From CAIYRG01 sp963747255 (GTDB taxonomy: Bacteria > Pseudomonadota > Alphaproteobacteria > Micropepsales > Micropepsaceae), in assembly GCA_963747255.1 (NCBI GenBank), contig CAVVEG010000017.1, positions 434,001 to 498,000 on the forward strand: DNA of 64,000 nucleotides, given 5' to 3'. Shown piece after piece: positions 20,260 to 29,606 of the stretch. The notes beneath the pieces are model-generated. The model had not been told where the DNA came from and did no database searches. It saw nothing but the letters and a program-made list of their open reading frames with translations. The stretch's first letter is position 1, and each line of letters begins with the position of its first letter. A program made the position numbers and the translations under genes.

Positions 20260-21159
20260 TTACTCCACCTGTGTGCATTGCAGATCGGCGCCGACCGTGA
20301 GCGGACCACTGTAGTTCCGCTTGACATCCGCGACAGCCGCATCGAGATCGAAATTGGCGATGTGGCTGAGGATCAGCCGGCCAGGTTTTGCGTTTTGCGC
20401 CATCTGTCCCACGACCAGGGGTAATGCCTGATTTGGATTATTCGCGCCAACTCCAATAGCCAGATGCAGCACCAGCAGATTGGCGCCCGCGGCAAATCCT
20501 GCAAACCTGGGATTTGTCCCGTTTTGGTCTGAGCTGAAAACGATCGTTTTGCCCTGAGTTTCGACCCGATAGGCAAGCGTGGGAAGATTGCCGTGCGGGA
20601 TTCCCAATGCTGTCACCCTGATACCGTCGCGGTCGAACACCATGGCCGGGTCGGGCGTGGTTACGTCTATGACAATTGGCCGCAATTTCACGCCGGGCGC
20701 CTTGCTCCCGGGCATTACCGAATTCAGAACCTCGAATGAGCCCGCTTGCGGATCAAACAGCCGATTGAGGAAATCCGAGAAATTTGGGGCCGCTTCGTCG
20801 CCGGATGGCCCAACAATCGGCAGCACGTCATTGCGAGTCATGCGTCCCGACCACAACACACCCGGCAAATCGGAGACATGATCGGGATGAAGATGGCTTA
20901 CCAGGATCACTGAGAGATCGTTGAATTTGGCCCCGGATTGGCCAAAGCGAACATAGGCCCCACCGCCCGCATCAAGCAGAATTCTGGCCCGATTACCGAT
21001 CCAGAGAAGATAGCTGGTATTTGCCCTGTTATTCACGAACCCCGGCGCGCCGGACCCAAGAATCTGAACTGCCACGGGATTACCGGTGCAACTTTGTGCA
21101 AACGCATTTGAAGACGCCGCGAGCACGATCAGCAATCCCGCGAGAAACGAACGGATCAT
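20260..21159 (-). CDS. Exported metallo-beta-lactamase-fold hydrolase
   Basis: About 299 residues from ATG 21159, chosen because it starts a signal peptide (MIRSFLAGLLIVLAASSNAFAQ) with AGGAAAGG upstream. Metallo-beta-lactamase fold: SHLHPDHVSD gives the HxHxDH zinc motif, IPHGNLPTLAYRV the next His, FSSDQNG the bridging Asp, and LSHIANFDL the last His. Overall it resembles RNase Z/arylsulfatase-like (AtsA-like) MBL proteins rather than true beta-lactamases. Export is unusual for that subgroup. It converges on the EamA gene. Confidence 0.82.
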   Translation of the reverse strand: MIRSFLAGLLIVLAASSNAFAQSCTGNPVAVQILGSGAPGFVNNRANTSYLLWIGNRARILLDAGGGAYVRFGQSGAKFNDLSVILVSHLHPDHVSDLPGVLWSGRMTRNDVLPIVGPSGDEAAPNFSDFLNRLFDPQAGSFEVLNSVMPGSKAPGVKLRPIVIDVTTPDPAMVFDRDGIRVTALGIPHGNLPTLAYRVETQGKTIVFSSDQNGTNPRFAGFAAGANLLVLHLAIGVGANNPNQALPLVVGQMAQNAKPGRLILSHIANFDLDAAVADVKRNYSGPLTVGADLQCTQVE

Positions 21160-21314
21160 GGGCCTTTCCTCCACCAGGTCCGGCAGCGATAGCACTTCCA
21201 GCCATTGGTGTGAACGCTGGTGCACGGCAACGCTGCCAGTGGGCATAAATGGAGCACCTGTTGCGCGTCATCGCGCTTCGTTAGCATGACCGAAAGACCC
21301 GGACCGGAGAATGG

Positions 21315-22202
21315 ATGGCGCAGGATCATTTTCACGGTGTGTTTCCCTACCTCGTTTCGCCGATCGATGACGCGGGTGTGGTAAAGGATGAGATTCTTGC
21401 CCGCCTCTGCGAAGACCTGATCACGGCAGGTGTTCATGGTCTGACGCCACTCGGTTCAACCGGGGAATTTGCCTATCTTTCCTGGCCGCAGCGCCGCCGG
21501 ATTGTGGAAGTTGTCGTTGCTGCGGCCGCAAGCCGTGTGCCGGTGGTTTCGGGTGTCGCGGCTACGACTATTGCCGATGCCGTTTTTCAGGCCCGCGAAA
21601 TGGCGAAGCTCGGCTGCGACGGTATTCTCGCGATCCTGGAAACCTACTTTCCCGTGCCTGATGAGGGCGTCTTTGCCTATTTCAAGTCGATTGCGGAGTC
21701 GGTTTCGCTTCCGGTTGTGCTTTATAGCAACCCCAGTTTCCAACGCTCGGATTTGACTCTTCCCGTGATTTAGCGACTGAGCCGGATCGCGAATATTCGT
21801 TACATCAAAGATGCCTCATCCAACACGGGCCGGCTGTTGTCGATCATTAACAGCGTTGAAGGCGGAATGCAGGTATTTGCAGCATCCGCGCATATCCCGG
21901 CCTGTGTCATGATGATCGGCGGCGTTGGCTGGATGGCGGGTCCAGCCTGTCTCGTTCCGCGGCAGAGCGTGGCGCTTTATGACGCCTGTCGTCGCAGAGA
22001 TTGGGAAGCAGCGATCGAAATGCAGAAGCCGCTCTGGTCCATCAACCAGGTATTCGCAAAATACAATCTCGCCGCCTGTATCAAGGGAGGGCTTGAATTA
22101 CAGGGCTATCGCGTAGGTGCGCCGCTGCCGCCGCAGCCATCCCTGTCGGTGGAGGCATTATCGGAAGTGCGTGCTGTGCTCAAATCACTTGGCGCGCTTT
22201 GA
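21315..22202 (+). pseudogene. DapA/NanA-family aldolase-type lyase interrupted by an in-frame TAG
   Basis: The frame is continuous from ATG 21315 to the stop at 22202 except for one TAG at 21771. On both sides the sequence is normal for the dihydrodipicolinate synthase / N-acetylneuraminate lyase family (about 295 residues): LGSTGEF (pyruvate-binding), LYSNPSF with the catalytic Tyr, then after the stop NIRYIKDASSNTGR with the Schiff-base Lys. The TAG replaces the codon before RL, often Glu or Gln in relatives, so one base change would restore the gene. Either a recent nonsense mutation or a base error. Dedicated DapA would be expected in a lysine or core cluster, so this is more likely a catabolic paralogue. 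Confidence 0.85.
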
Positions 22203-22227
22203 GCGAAACGGGACAGGAGATCGGGCC

Positions 22228-22614
22228 TTGAGTATACGAAATTACAGCGATCATGCTGCCAATGAACGGACATTTCTGGCCTGGGTTCGAACCTCAATCG
22301 CGATCACGGCATTCGGATTTTTGATTGAGCGGTTTGACCTGTTCCTGGCGATAATGGTGCCTGCGGCATCAAGTGACAGACTGCCACGCCGCATGGAGTT
22401 TGGCCCGGTTTCCGGTTTGATTCTGATCGGCGCTGGTGTCGTTATGGTGGTTCTCTCCGCCCTCCGATTTGTCAAAACCGCTCGGCAAATTGACGATCGG
22501 CAACTCCTGCCTGGAACGGGTTCGCGACTCGACATTGCGCTAGCGGCTTTGTTGGCGCTGCTCGGCGTGGCTTTGTTCTTCTATCTGTATAACGCCGTTG
22601 CGGCACATCGTTGA
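22228..22614 (+). CDS. DUF202 (YidH-type) small membrane protein
   Basis: 128 residues from a TTG start at 22228, chosen for the GGACAGGAGA site nine bases upstream and because the family signature begins right after it. NERTFLAWVRTSIAI is diagnostic of the YidH/DUF202 family; three hydrophobic helices follow (about residues 20-40, 60-80 and 105-125). Members are inner-membrane proteins of unknown function. It starts 25 bases after the DapA-like gene and may share its transcript. Confidence 0.82.
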   Translation: MSIRNYSDHAANERTFLAWVRTSIAITAFGFLIERFDLFLAIMVPAASSDRLPRRMEFGPVSGLILIGAGVVMVVLSALRFVKTARQIDDRQLLPGTGSRLDIALAALLALLGVALFFYLYNAVAAHR

Positions 22615-22794
22615 ACTGCGGTCAGTCCGACTGTTATGCGAATGGACCCAATTAACCATCGCCCGGACATAAACCGGCGCACGCCCAAGTTAAGCGGAAT
22701 TTCATTTCCACTTGCACACAGGTTTCATAAAGACGCGCTACTGTTCCGCGCATTCGATTTGCTGCGCCTCCCCCCCAAAAAAGGGTGCGGCAAG

Positions 22795-22834
22795 GGGGCC
22801 ACAGGAGCGGTGCTTCTGTGGCCCCGTTTTTTTT
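22795..22834 (+). terminator. Strong rho-independent terminator
   Basis: Ten-base perfect stem GGGGCCACAG / CTGTGGCCCC (22795-22804 and 22816-22825) with an 11-base loop, then G and eight T. It lies 180 bases after the DUF202 stop and before the DUF2934 gene. The gap 22615-22794 has no ORF worth calling and could encode a short RNA ending here. Confidence 0.85.
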
Positions 22835-22870
22835 GCTGCTGTGGCATAATTCACCCACGCGAGGTGAGTC

Positions 22871-23074
22871 GTGACTACAACAGACCGCGCGGAGTGGATC
22901 CGCAAGAGAGCTTACGAGATCTGGGAGTCCGAGGGCCGTCCGCACGGTCGGCATATGGAGCACTGGTTTCGCGCTGAAACCGATTGCCAACCGGACAAGC
23001 AAAATCCGGTGCAGCGCCGGAAAAAAACCGGGCGTGACAACAGACGCAGAACGAAGCGGCCCGCCAAAAAATAA
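22871..23074 (+). CDS. DUF2934 small protein
   Basis: 67 residues, GTG start at 22871 with GAGG just upstream. The segment IRKRAYEIWESEGRPHGRHMEHW is the DUF2934 signature (helix with Arg-Ala-Tyr-x-Ile-Trp and Gly-x-x-x-G), followed by a strongly basic tail (RRKKTGRDNRRRTKRPAKK). The family is common in alphaproteobacteria and has no known role; the basic tail suggests nucleic-acid or membrane contact. It directly follows a strong terminator, so it probably has its own promoter. Confidence 0.75.
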   Translation: MTTTDRAEWIRKRAYEIWESEGRPHGRHMEHWFRAETDCQPDKQNPVQRRKKTGRDNRRRTKRPAKK

Positions 23075-23185
23075 CAGCGGACCATCGCTTTCGGCCTCCC
23101 CGGTTAACCTCGTAGAATCAATAACTGCAGTGATCTTTTGTCGGAAGAATGATACCTTTACGGTTGCGCAGCCTGGGAGGAAGCC

Positions 23186-24004
23186 ATGAAAACCGTTCTG
23201 TTCGCCGCTTTGCTATTCGCGTCTGCATTGATCGGTCAGTCTGCCGTTGCGCAGCAAGCACCCTTCAATCAGACCGGCGTGACGATGGGGCATTGGCACC
23301 TCATTTCGAAAGATGTTGAGGCGAACAAAAAGCTGTTCCTTGCCATGGGAGCAAAACTGTATATGCCGGGCGGAGCGCCGCTCATTGCTTTTCCCGGGCT
23401 TTATATCAATCTCAATCTTGGAACCGAGAAAGGTGATGGAGGCACGGTCGGTTCTGTGGTGAACCACGTGGGTTTCATCGTTGATGACGTGCAAAAGCGT
23501 ACCGCCGAATGGAAAGCAAAGGGCGTTACCGTGCTTCCCGGCACCAATAACCGGAAGGATCAGGCATTCGTTGTCACCCCCGATGGCGTGCGCATCGAAA
23601 TCCTGGAGGACAAGACACAAACCGTGCCGATCCGGAATGAGCACATCCACTTCTTCCTGACTGAAGCGGAAATCCCGAAAGCACAAGCCTGGTACGCCAG
23701 GACATTCGGTGGGAAACCCGGCATGCGAAATGGCGCGGCTGTGGTCGATTTGCCCGGCGTGCAATTGCGGTTTGCCAAGGCAGACACCGCGCAGACACCC
23801 ACGCGACATCGCATTCTGGACCATATCGGCTTTGATGTGAGAGACCACCCGGCATTTGTGCGGAAAATCACCGCTGAAGGCGTCAAGTTGGACGAACCGC
23901 CACGCCAGGTGCCAAACGGCAGTATGATCACGTATATAACCGACCCTTGGGGAACGCGGATCGAGATCATCCAGCGCGCACCCGTCGGGCCAGCGGTACA
24001 GTAA
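23186..24004 (+). CDS. Exported double-VOC-domain protein
   Basis: 272 residues: signal peptide to about VAQQ (24), then two vicinal-oxygen-chelate (glyoxalase/dioxygenase) modules, about 33-145 and 155-262. His in MGHWHLISKD and VVNHVGFIVDD, and Glu in VRIEILED, look like module-1 metal ligands; HIHFFL, LDHIGFDV and TRIEIIQ are the module-2 equivalents. VOC enzymes act on small oxygenated or aromatic molecules. Export to the periplasm is atypical. GGGAGGAAGCC precedes the ATG. It converges on the kinase gene. Confidence 0.85.
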   Translation: MKTVLFAALLFASALIGQSAVAQQAPFNQTGVTMGHWHLISKDVEANKKLFLAMGAKLYMPGGAPLIAFPGLYINLNLGTEKGDGGTVGSVVNHVGFIVDDVQKRTAEWKAKGVTVLPGTNNRKDQAFVVTPDGVRIEILEDKTQTVPIRNEHIHFFLTEAEIPKAQAWYARTFGGKPGMRNGAAVVDLPGVQLRFAKADTAQTPTRHRILDHIGFDVRDHPAFVRKITAEGVKLDEPPRQVPNGSMITYITDPWGTRIEIIQRAPVGPAVQ

Positions 24005-25468
24005 CTAATCGGGTTTCAGGTCCACGGCGGGATTTGTCTTTTCCTCCGCCGTGGAGCGAGGCGAAAACTCCGGTTCCATCCACTCGCGTGTCCAACGAAT
24101 ACCCTCGGCCGGGAATTTGAGAAGCGGTCCACGCCCGCCGCTCCTGTCATCCACACGGCCCAGGACCGCTACGCCAAATCCTCGACGTCGTGGCGTCTCC
24201 ACGACCGGCCCACCCGATTCGGCCCATGACATGCGGAGTATTCTCGTGTCCGCCGGCACGGAATCGATATGCCAGGTAATCGAAACTCTGCCCCCCGGGA
24301 CGGATAACGCGCCATATTTCACGGCATTGGTCGCGAGTTCATAAATCGAGATGCTGAGATCCTGTGCGGCACTGCTGCGCAGCAGAACCTCAGGCCCCTG
24401 AATGCCGATTCGCTGACGATCAATTTCGGTGAATGCCTGCAATTGGCTGGCGATCACTTCAGAAATCTCTGCACCCCGCCAATTCTCCTTCAGCAGCAGA
24501 TCATGGGCGGAAGCCAGAGCCTGCACACGGCCCAGCATCGCCCGTTCAAAGTCTGCCGGCGAGGTGCTGCTGCGCACCGTCTGGCGGGTTACGGCCTGAA
24601 CAACGGCCAGCAGATTTTTCGTGCGGTGGGACAACTCATGAAGCAGAGCTTCGATATGCTGTTCCCGCGATTTGCGTTCGGTGAAATCCTGCACGACCCC
24701 AATTGCGGTATTCGGTATTCCCTGCGGGTTCAGCTGGGCACGGACCCAAAGCCAATGCAGGGATTGATCAGGCCAGACACAGCGGAATTCGACATCCACA
24801 ATGTGCTCACCGCTTGCCATGGAGCGTCGCACGGTTTCCTGCAACCGCTCCAGTTCTCCAGGAAAATAACGGGAGCGAATATCCTCCATGGAGGGATTCT
24901 CAATTTCGCCAAAGCCGAGAAATCGTTTCAGTTCTGGCGAAGTCTTCAGCAAGCCTGCAGGGTCAATCTCACAGACGGCCATTTGTCCCGCGGTTAGTGC
25001 AAGCGAAAGCCGCGCCGCAGTTGCGCGCAGGTCCTGCTCCATCTGTGTACGCGCGGTAATGTCCTGGATTGTTCCGATGTAGCGCGTCGCCGTGATCTTC
25101 CCGTCCTTTTCCTCGAATACCGCCTGACCATAGGCGAGCACCCATCGTATCTCGCCGTCCGGGCGCACGAGGCGGTACTCATACGGCCGCCTTTCACGAA
25201 TCACGGGGTCCAGCGAACGAGCCGCCTGAGCGGTGGTAAGGGGCAAATCGTCCGGGTGGGTGGCATCGCGCACCTGCTCATAGGTAACCGGTTCGTCGAG
25301 CGGGAATCCGTAGATTGCTTTGGCGCGTTCGGAATAATTCATCCGGTTCGTCGTGACATCCCAATCCCACATGCCGAGTTCGCCCGCTGCCATCGCAAGC
25401 TCGAGCCGCGTAGCATTTTCGCCGGAATTTTCCGGGCTGTTCCCGTTTTCAGATCGCGAATTTTTCAA
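24005..25468 (-). CDS. PAS-PAS HWE-family sensor histidine kinase
   Basis: 487 residues, apparently soluble. PAS 1 about 20-142 (GMWDWDVTTNRMNYSER, ending YIGTIQDITAR), PAS 2 about 150-265 (ending AIGVVQDFTERK), then the HWE dimerisation/phospho-acceptor motif HRTKNLLAVVQ with His281, N-box YELATNAVKYGAL and the HWE-type tail SWAESGGPVVETP...GFG. HWE kinases in alphaproteobacteria often feed the PhyR/EcfG general stress response or light/redox signalling. No phyR, nepR or ecfG gene is adjacent. The last 50 residues after GFG diverge from the usual sequence. Confidence 0.88.
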   Translation of the reverse strand: MKNSRSENGNSPENSGENATRLELAMAAGELGMWDWDVTTNRMNYSERAKAIYGFPLDEPVTYEQVRDATHPDDLPLTTAQAARSLDPVIRERRPYEYRLVRPDGEIRWVLAYGQAVFEEKDGKITATRYIGTIQDITARTQMEQDLRATAARLSLALTAGQMAVCEIDPAGLLKTSPELKRFLGFGEIENPSMEDIRSRYFPGELERLQETVRRSMASGEHIVDVEFRCVWPDQSLHWLWVRAQLNPQGIPNTAIGVVQDFTERKSREQHIEALLHELSHRTKNLLAVVQAVTRQTVRSSTSPADFERAMLGRVQALASAHDLLLKENWRGAEISEVIASQLQAFTEIDRQRIGIQGPEVLLRSSAAQDLSISIYELATNAVKYGALSVPGGRVSITWHIDSVPADTRILRMSWAESGGPVVETPRRRGFGVAVLGRVDDRSGGRGPLLKFPAEGIRWTREWMEPEFSPRSTAEEKTNPAVDLKPD

Positions 25469-25600
25469 GGAGGGTTGTAACTTGGCGGGTAACTGATTTC
25501 AGGTGTTCTCGGGATGGAATGTAATTGGTGTTTTCCGTTCCGCGTAGAGAAACCTCACAAAGTTTGGTGAGTTCCCGCGGCTCCGTTCTGCCTGCGGATT

Positions 25601-27580
25601 TCAAAACAGCCGGTCGAGCAAATTCTGGAAAATACTTAATACGTCTTCGTGCGGTTCCGGTTTTGCCGGTTCAGCGACGGCAGGCGGCGCTTCTGGGGGC
25701 GTCTCGTCTTCCGAAGTGAAAAGGGTAAGACCGATCAATTCCCGGGGCGGAAGCCGCCGCTCGGCCGACTGCATGAAGCTCTTGAAGGTGCGGGACGGTA
25801 ATCCGCCACCTGTTGCCTTGTTCATGGGCGCGCCGTCATCATTGCCGATCCAGACTCCGGTCACATAATCCGCCGAAAATCCGACGAACCACGCGTCCCG
25901 GTAATCTTGCGATGTGCCGGTCTTTCCTGCCGCCGGATATTCTGCAAGTGCTGCCGCCTTACCCGTTCCCTCGCTCAACGTCGCGACCATCATTTGCGTC
26001 ATGTAAGCGTCGTTTTCCGGACTCATCACGCGGACGGCATCCTGCTGGTGCCGCTGATAGAGGATTTTTCCGCTCGCAGTATGCACGCGCAGGACCACAA
26101 AAGGCGGCGATGCAAACCCACCATTCGCAAAGGGAACATAGGCCGCGGTTAATTCGAGTGGCGTCACCTCGGACGTACCGAGGGCCAGTGAAGGTACGGG
26201 ATTGAGCGCATCCCAAACACCGAGGCGACGCGCCACCCGCACCACTTGATCAGGGCCCACTTCATTTGCCAGTTGTACTGCCGCCGAATTCGAAGAATGG
26301 GCCAGTGCCCGCGCCAGCGTAATCGGACCTTCATATTCACCTTCGTAATTGCCTGGGCGCCAATTGCCGATGGTGATGGGACCGTCAATGACTTCGTCAG
26401 CAGGACGATGCCCGCGCTCCAGTGCCGCCAGGTAAACGAAAGGTTTGAAGGCCGAGCCGGGTTGACGTTTGGCGTCAACGGCACGATTGAACTGGCTGTC
26501 GTCATAAGACGTTCCGCCGACAAGGGCCCGTAATGCGCCGTCCGGGGTCATGGACACAAGCGCGCCTTCGGAAACCTTCAGCTTGCGCCCTTCTCTTTGC
26601 AAACCGCGGACCAATGCATTCTCGGCCTCCCGCTGAAGATCGAGATCCAAAGTTGTCTCGACGATCAGTCTCTCCTTTGGAGCAGGCACAAGCGCTGGCA
26701 GCTGTGAAATGACGTAATCCACAAAATAACCGGCGCCCGGCGTCGCGAAGCTGTGCGCAAATTTGGGCCGTGCCTGCGTCGCCGCAAGGTGCGCAGAATG
26801 GTCGATCAAATGCGCGTCTTCCATCGCGCCAAGCACCAAGGAAGCGCGCGACAACGCTGCTTCGGTGGAAGCTTCCGGATTGTAGCGTGACGGCGCTTTG
26901 ACAATTCCGGCAAGAAGGGCCGCTTCCTTAAGCGTCAACTGCCGGGCGGGCTTGTCGAAATACCTTTCTGATGCCGCTTCTATCCCATAAACGCCGGCCC
27001 CGAAATAAACCCGGTTCAGATAAAAACTGAGGATCTGGTCCTTGCTGTAGCGGGTTTCGAGATAGACCGCGAGGATTGCCTCCTCAATTTTTCGCCGAAG
27101 GGTGCGATCCGGCGTCAGGAACAGATTCTTTGCCAATTGCTGTGTGAGAGTAGAACCGCCCTGAACGAATTGACCATGTATGGCGTCGACAAAAGCGGCC
27201 CGTAGCAATCCGATGGGGTCAATCCCAAAGTGGTGCCGGAACCGGCGGTCTTCTATGGCAATGAACGCATTGCCGACGTAAGCGGGAAGCTGCTCCACTG
27301 ATACCGCCTCGCCCTGGGTCAGGCCACGCCGCGCGATCATCCGTCCCCGGTTATCCAGCAAGGTGATGTCATTGCCAGGCTGGTAGACAAAGAGTCTCTC
27401 TGTGCTCGGCAGTTCGGATATCCAGTAGGAAAACAGAGCTCCGGTAATCAGCAGGAGCCAAACGGTCCCGACGATCACCGCGGCGCGCATGCGAGTTCCG
27501 GGGTTCTGCGGCGGTTCCCCAATTCGCTCGGCAGGCAAACTGCCCTGGGTCCCCGGTTCAGGGCGCTTCATGCCAGCCAT
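25601..27580 (-). CDS. Class A penicillin-binding protein (PBP1A type)
   Basis: 659 residues. N-terminal membrane anchor (about 31-52), GT51 glycosyltransferase (about 85-255) with AIEDRRFRHHFGID and the QGGSTLTQQLAKNLFL motif, then a transpeptidase with SAFK (SxxK), SSNS (SxN) and KTGTSQDYRDAWFVGF (KTG box). Polymerises and cross-links peptidoglycan at the outer face of the inner membrane. Length is typical. The C-terminal Pro/Glu tail is normal for alphaproteobacterial versions. A putative L,D-transpeptidase is encoded nearby. Confidence 0.92.
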   Translation of the reverse strand: MAGMKRPEPGTQGSLPAERIGEPPQNPGTRMRAAVIVGTVWLLLITGALFSYWISELPSTERLFVYQPGNDITLLDNRGRMIARRGLTQGEAVSVEQLPAYVGNAFIAIEDRRFRHHFGIDPIGLLRAAFVDAIHGQFVQGGSTLTQQLAKNLFLTPDRTLRRKIEEAILAVYLETRYSKDQILSFYLNRVYFGAGVYGIEAASERYFDKPARQLTLKEAALLAGIVKAPSRYNPEASTEAALSRASLVLGAMEDAHLIDHSAHLAATQARPKFAHSFATPGAGYFVDYVISQLPALVPAPKERLIVETTLDLDLQREAENALVRGLQREGRKLKVSEGALVSMTPDGALRALVGGTSYDDSQFNRAVDAKRQPGSAFKPFVYLAALERGHRPADEVIDGPITIGNWRPGNYEGEYEGPITLARALAHSSNSAAVQLANEVGPDQVVRVARRLGVWDALNPVPSLALGTSEVTPLELTAAYVPFANGGFASPPFVVLRVHTASGKILYQRHQQDAVRVMSPENDAYMTQMMVATLSEGTGKAAALAEYPAAGKTGTSQDYRDAWFVGFSADYVTGVWIGNDDGAPMNKATGGGLPSRTFKSFMQSAERRLPPRELIGLTLFTSEDETPPEAPPAVAEPAKPEPHEDVLSIFQNLLDRLF

Positions 27581-27684
27581 TTAGGTCGTTAACCCCTTAA
27601 GCTGCATCCATGCCGTTTAGGCGGGGTCCGTGGCAACAAAAGGGCGGCCGCTGAGCAGAGCTCATTGAGGCAATTGCGTGGAAA

Positions 27685-28365
27685 TCAGGGATTCAGCCGA
27701 TATCCGCCACTTTCGGTAATCAGCAATTGCGCCCTGGAAGGATCTTTCTCGATTTTCTGGCGCAAGCGGTAGATGTGCGTCTCAAGAGTATGCGTCGAAA
27801 CGGCGGGGTTATAGCCCCAGACCTCATGCAACAATACATCCCGGCTCACGGTGGAACCGGCTCGTTGGAGGTATTTGAGAATATTTGTTTCTTTTTCTGT
27901 CAGCCGGATTCTTTTTTGTCCCTCGACAAGCACTTTTGCGCTCGGCCGGAAAGTATAGGGCCCAATCCGGTAAATTGCCTCTTCGCTGGTTCCGTGGCTG
28001 CGCAAATGCGCGTCCACACGCGCCATAAGAACAGCGAAGCGGAAAGGCTTGGCAATGTAATCATTCGCACCGGCTTTCAGGCCTTCGATCGTATCGGCAT
28101 CCGAATCCGAAGCGGTGAGGATGATGATTGGGCAGGTTACGCCATGGTCGCGAAACTCGCGGCAAAGTGCCCGCCCGTCCCCGTCCGGCAGCGAAACATC
28201 GAGCACCATGAATTCGTATAACCCATCCAGTCCTTTTTCGAGACCTTCCCGATAGGAACCCGCCTCGACAGGCTCGAAATTTCCCTCGGTTGCGAATTGC
28301 TCGGCGAGGGAGGCGCGTAACATCTCATCGTCGTCGACGAGAAGAACACGCTTTACACTTGGCAT
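27685..28365 (-). CDS. OmpR/PhoB-family response regulator
   Basis: 226 residues from ATG 28365, preceded by GGGGAGAG. Receiver domain about 5-120 (VLLVDDDE, FMVLDVSLPDGDG with the phospho-acceptor Asp, IILTASDSD, IAKPFR with the conserved Lys), then a winged-helix DNA-binding domain (about 132-222) containing LTEKETNILKYL and THTLETHIYRLRQKIE. No partner kinase is adjacent. It is divergent from ribA, with 69 bases shared as promoter space. Confidence 0.92.
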   Translation of the reverse strand: MPSVKRVLLVDDDEMLRASLAEQFATEGNFEPVEAGSYREGLEKGLDGLYEFMVLDVSLPDGDGRALCREFRDHGVTCPIIILTASDSDADTIEGLKAGANDYIAKPFRFAVLMARVDAHLRSHGTSEEAIYRIGPYTFRPSAKVLVEGQKRIRLTEKETNILKYLQRAGSTVSRDVLLHEVWGYNPAVSTHTLETHIYRLRQKIEKDPSRAQLLITESGGYRLNP

Positions 28366-28434
28366 CGAGATCTCTCCCCATCCAGGCGCGAGTGGTAATG
28401 CGCCAAACTCTATACCGTTTCCCATCCCCGGTGT

Positions 28435-29604
28435 ATGTCGTGCAGGAGATTGGAAAAACCCGGCAAAATTGTGCCCGAACCGACTTTTGACAAGCTGATT
28501 TCGCGCACTCACCGTGTAGAACGCGCCGCGGGAGAGTTTCGACGCGGCGCGCCGGTCATTATCAGGACTGAAATTGACGGATCGAGCTTGGCCGCGGCAG
28601 CAGAAACCATCAGCGGGCAGACGCTCAAATTGATTAGTGTTCTGACAAGCCCTCCTTCCCTGATAATCACCCATGACCGCGCGGCAACTCTGAAAATACC
28701 GCTCTATACGGAAACCGTTGTCGCACTCGCTTTGCCGCCTGACGCGAATGCCGAATATGTTCGCTCCATCGCGGATCCTTCGACCGACCTCGAATATCCG
28801 CTCAAGGGTCCGTTTCACGTCAGCCGCTGCCCACCGGACGACGCGGCCATCGCCGCGGTGAGGCTTGCCAAGCTTGCGGGGCTTCTTCCCGCCGCAGTCC
28901 AGTATCGGTTGGGCGCGACAGAACACGAGCGCCTGATTCGCGAAGGTATCCTGGCGCAAGTACAGGCAGCCGACATCCTTGCATTCTCGAACGCGACGGC
29001 AAGAACGCTTGAGCTCGTAATGCGAACAGCCGTGCCTCTCAAGGGCGCTGAAGTCGCGGAACTCGCGGCATTCCGTCCCGCCGGCGGAGGACCGGAACAT
29101 TATGCCGTGCTCATCGGAGACAAAAGGGCTCCAGCGCTCGCACCCCCCGGACCCGTGTTGACGAGACTTCATTCAGAATGCTTCACGGGAGACCTTCTGG
29201 GATCTCTGAGATGCGATTGCGGCGATCAGTTGCGCGGTGGTGTAAAAGCGATCGCCGCAAGCGGCGGTGGAATTCTGCTTTATCTTGCCCAGGAGGGCCG
29301 TGGGATCGGTCTTATGAACAAACTGCGCGCTTATCGGCTCCAGGACGAGGGTTACGATACGCTGGAAGCCAATCGCCGGATCGGCTTTGCGGAAGATGAA
29401 AGGCTTTATGACATTGCCGCTCGAATGTTGCACATTCTGGGCTATGACAAAATCCGTTTACTGACCAATAACCCGCAGAAAATCGCAGCGCTGGAAAAAA
29501 CGGGAATTGAGGTCGTTGCCCGGGTGCCGCACAGCTTCCCGGACAATATCCACAACCGGGAATATCTACGCACCAAGGCCAGTAAGGCTGGTCACTTGTT
29601 CTGA
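28435..29604 (+). CDS. ribA: GTP cyclohydrolase II
   Basis: 389 residues from ATG 28435; a GTG at 28471 is also possible because the recognisable protein starts with PEPTFDKLI. The C-terminal half (about 190-389) is GTP cyclohydrolase II, first step of riboflavin synthesis: RLHSECFTGDLLGSLRCDCG supplies the three zinc Cys, LAQEGRGIGLMNKLRAY the catalytic region, and LLTNNPQK the substrate loop. The first 190 residues resemble the degenerate RibB-like extension typical of alphaproteobacterial RibA, without the RibB active site. No riboswitch seen upstream. Confidence 0.9.
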   Translation: MSCRRLEKPGKIVPEPTFDKLISRTHRVERAAGEFRRGAPVIIRTEIDGSSLAAAAETISGQTLKLISVLTSPPSLIITHDRAATLKIPLYTETVVALALPPDANAEYVRSIADPSTDLEYPLKGPFHVSRCPPDDAAIAAVRLAKLAGLLPAAVQYRLGATEHERLIREGILAQVQAADILAFSNATARTLELVMRTAVPLKGAEVAELAAFRPAGGGPEHYAVLIGDKRAPALAPPGPVLTRLHSECFTGDLLGSLRCDCGDQLRGGVKAIAASGGGILLYLAQEGRGIGLMNKLRAYRLQDEGYDTLEANRRIGFAEDERLYDIAARMLHILGYDKIRLLTNNPQKIAALEKTGIEVVARVPHSFPDNIHNREYLRTKASKAGHLF

Positions 29605-29606
29605 AC

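Noticed and set aside
25469..25600. Possible EcfG-type promoter (GGAAT ... CGTT) and small hairpin between kinase and PBP genes
   Set aside because: Spacing is 15 bases rather than 16-17 and the -35 lacks the final C; not supportable.
28366..29172. Minus-strand extension of the OmpR-type regulator
   Set aside because: Antisense to ribA; the receiver domain begins at 28365 with a good ribosome site.
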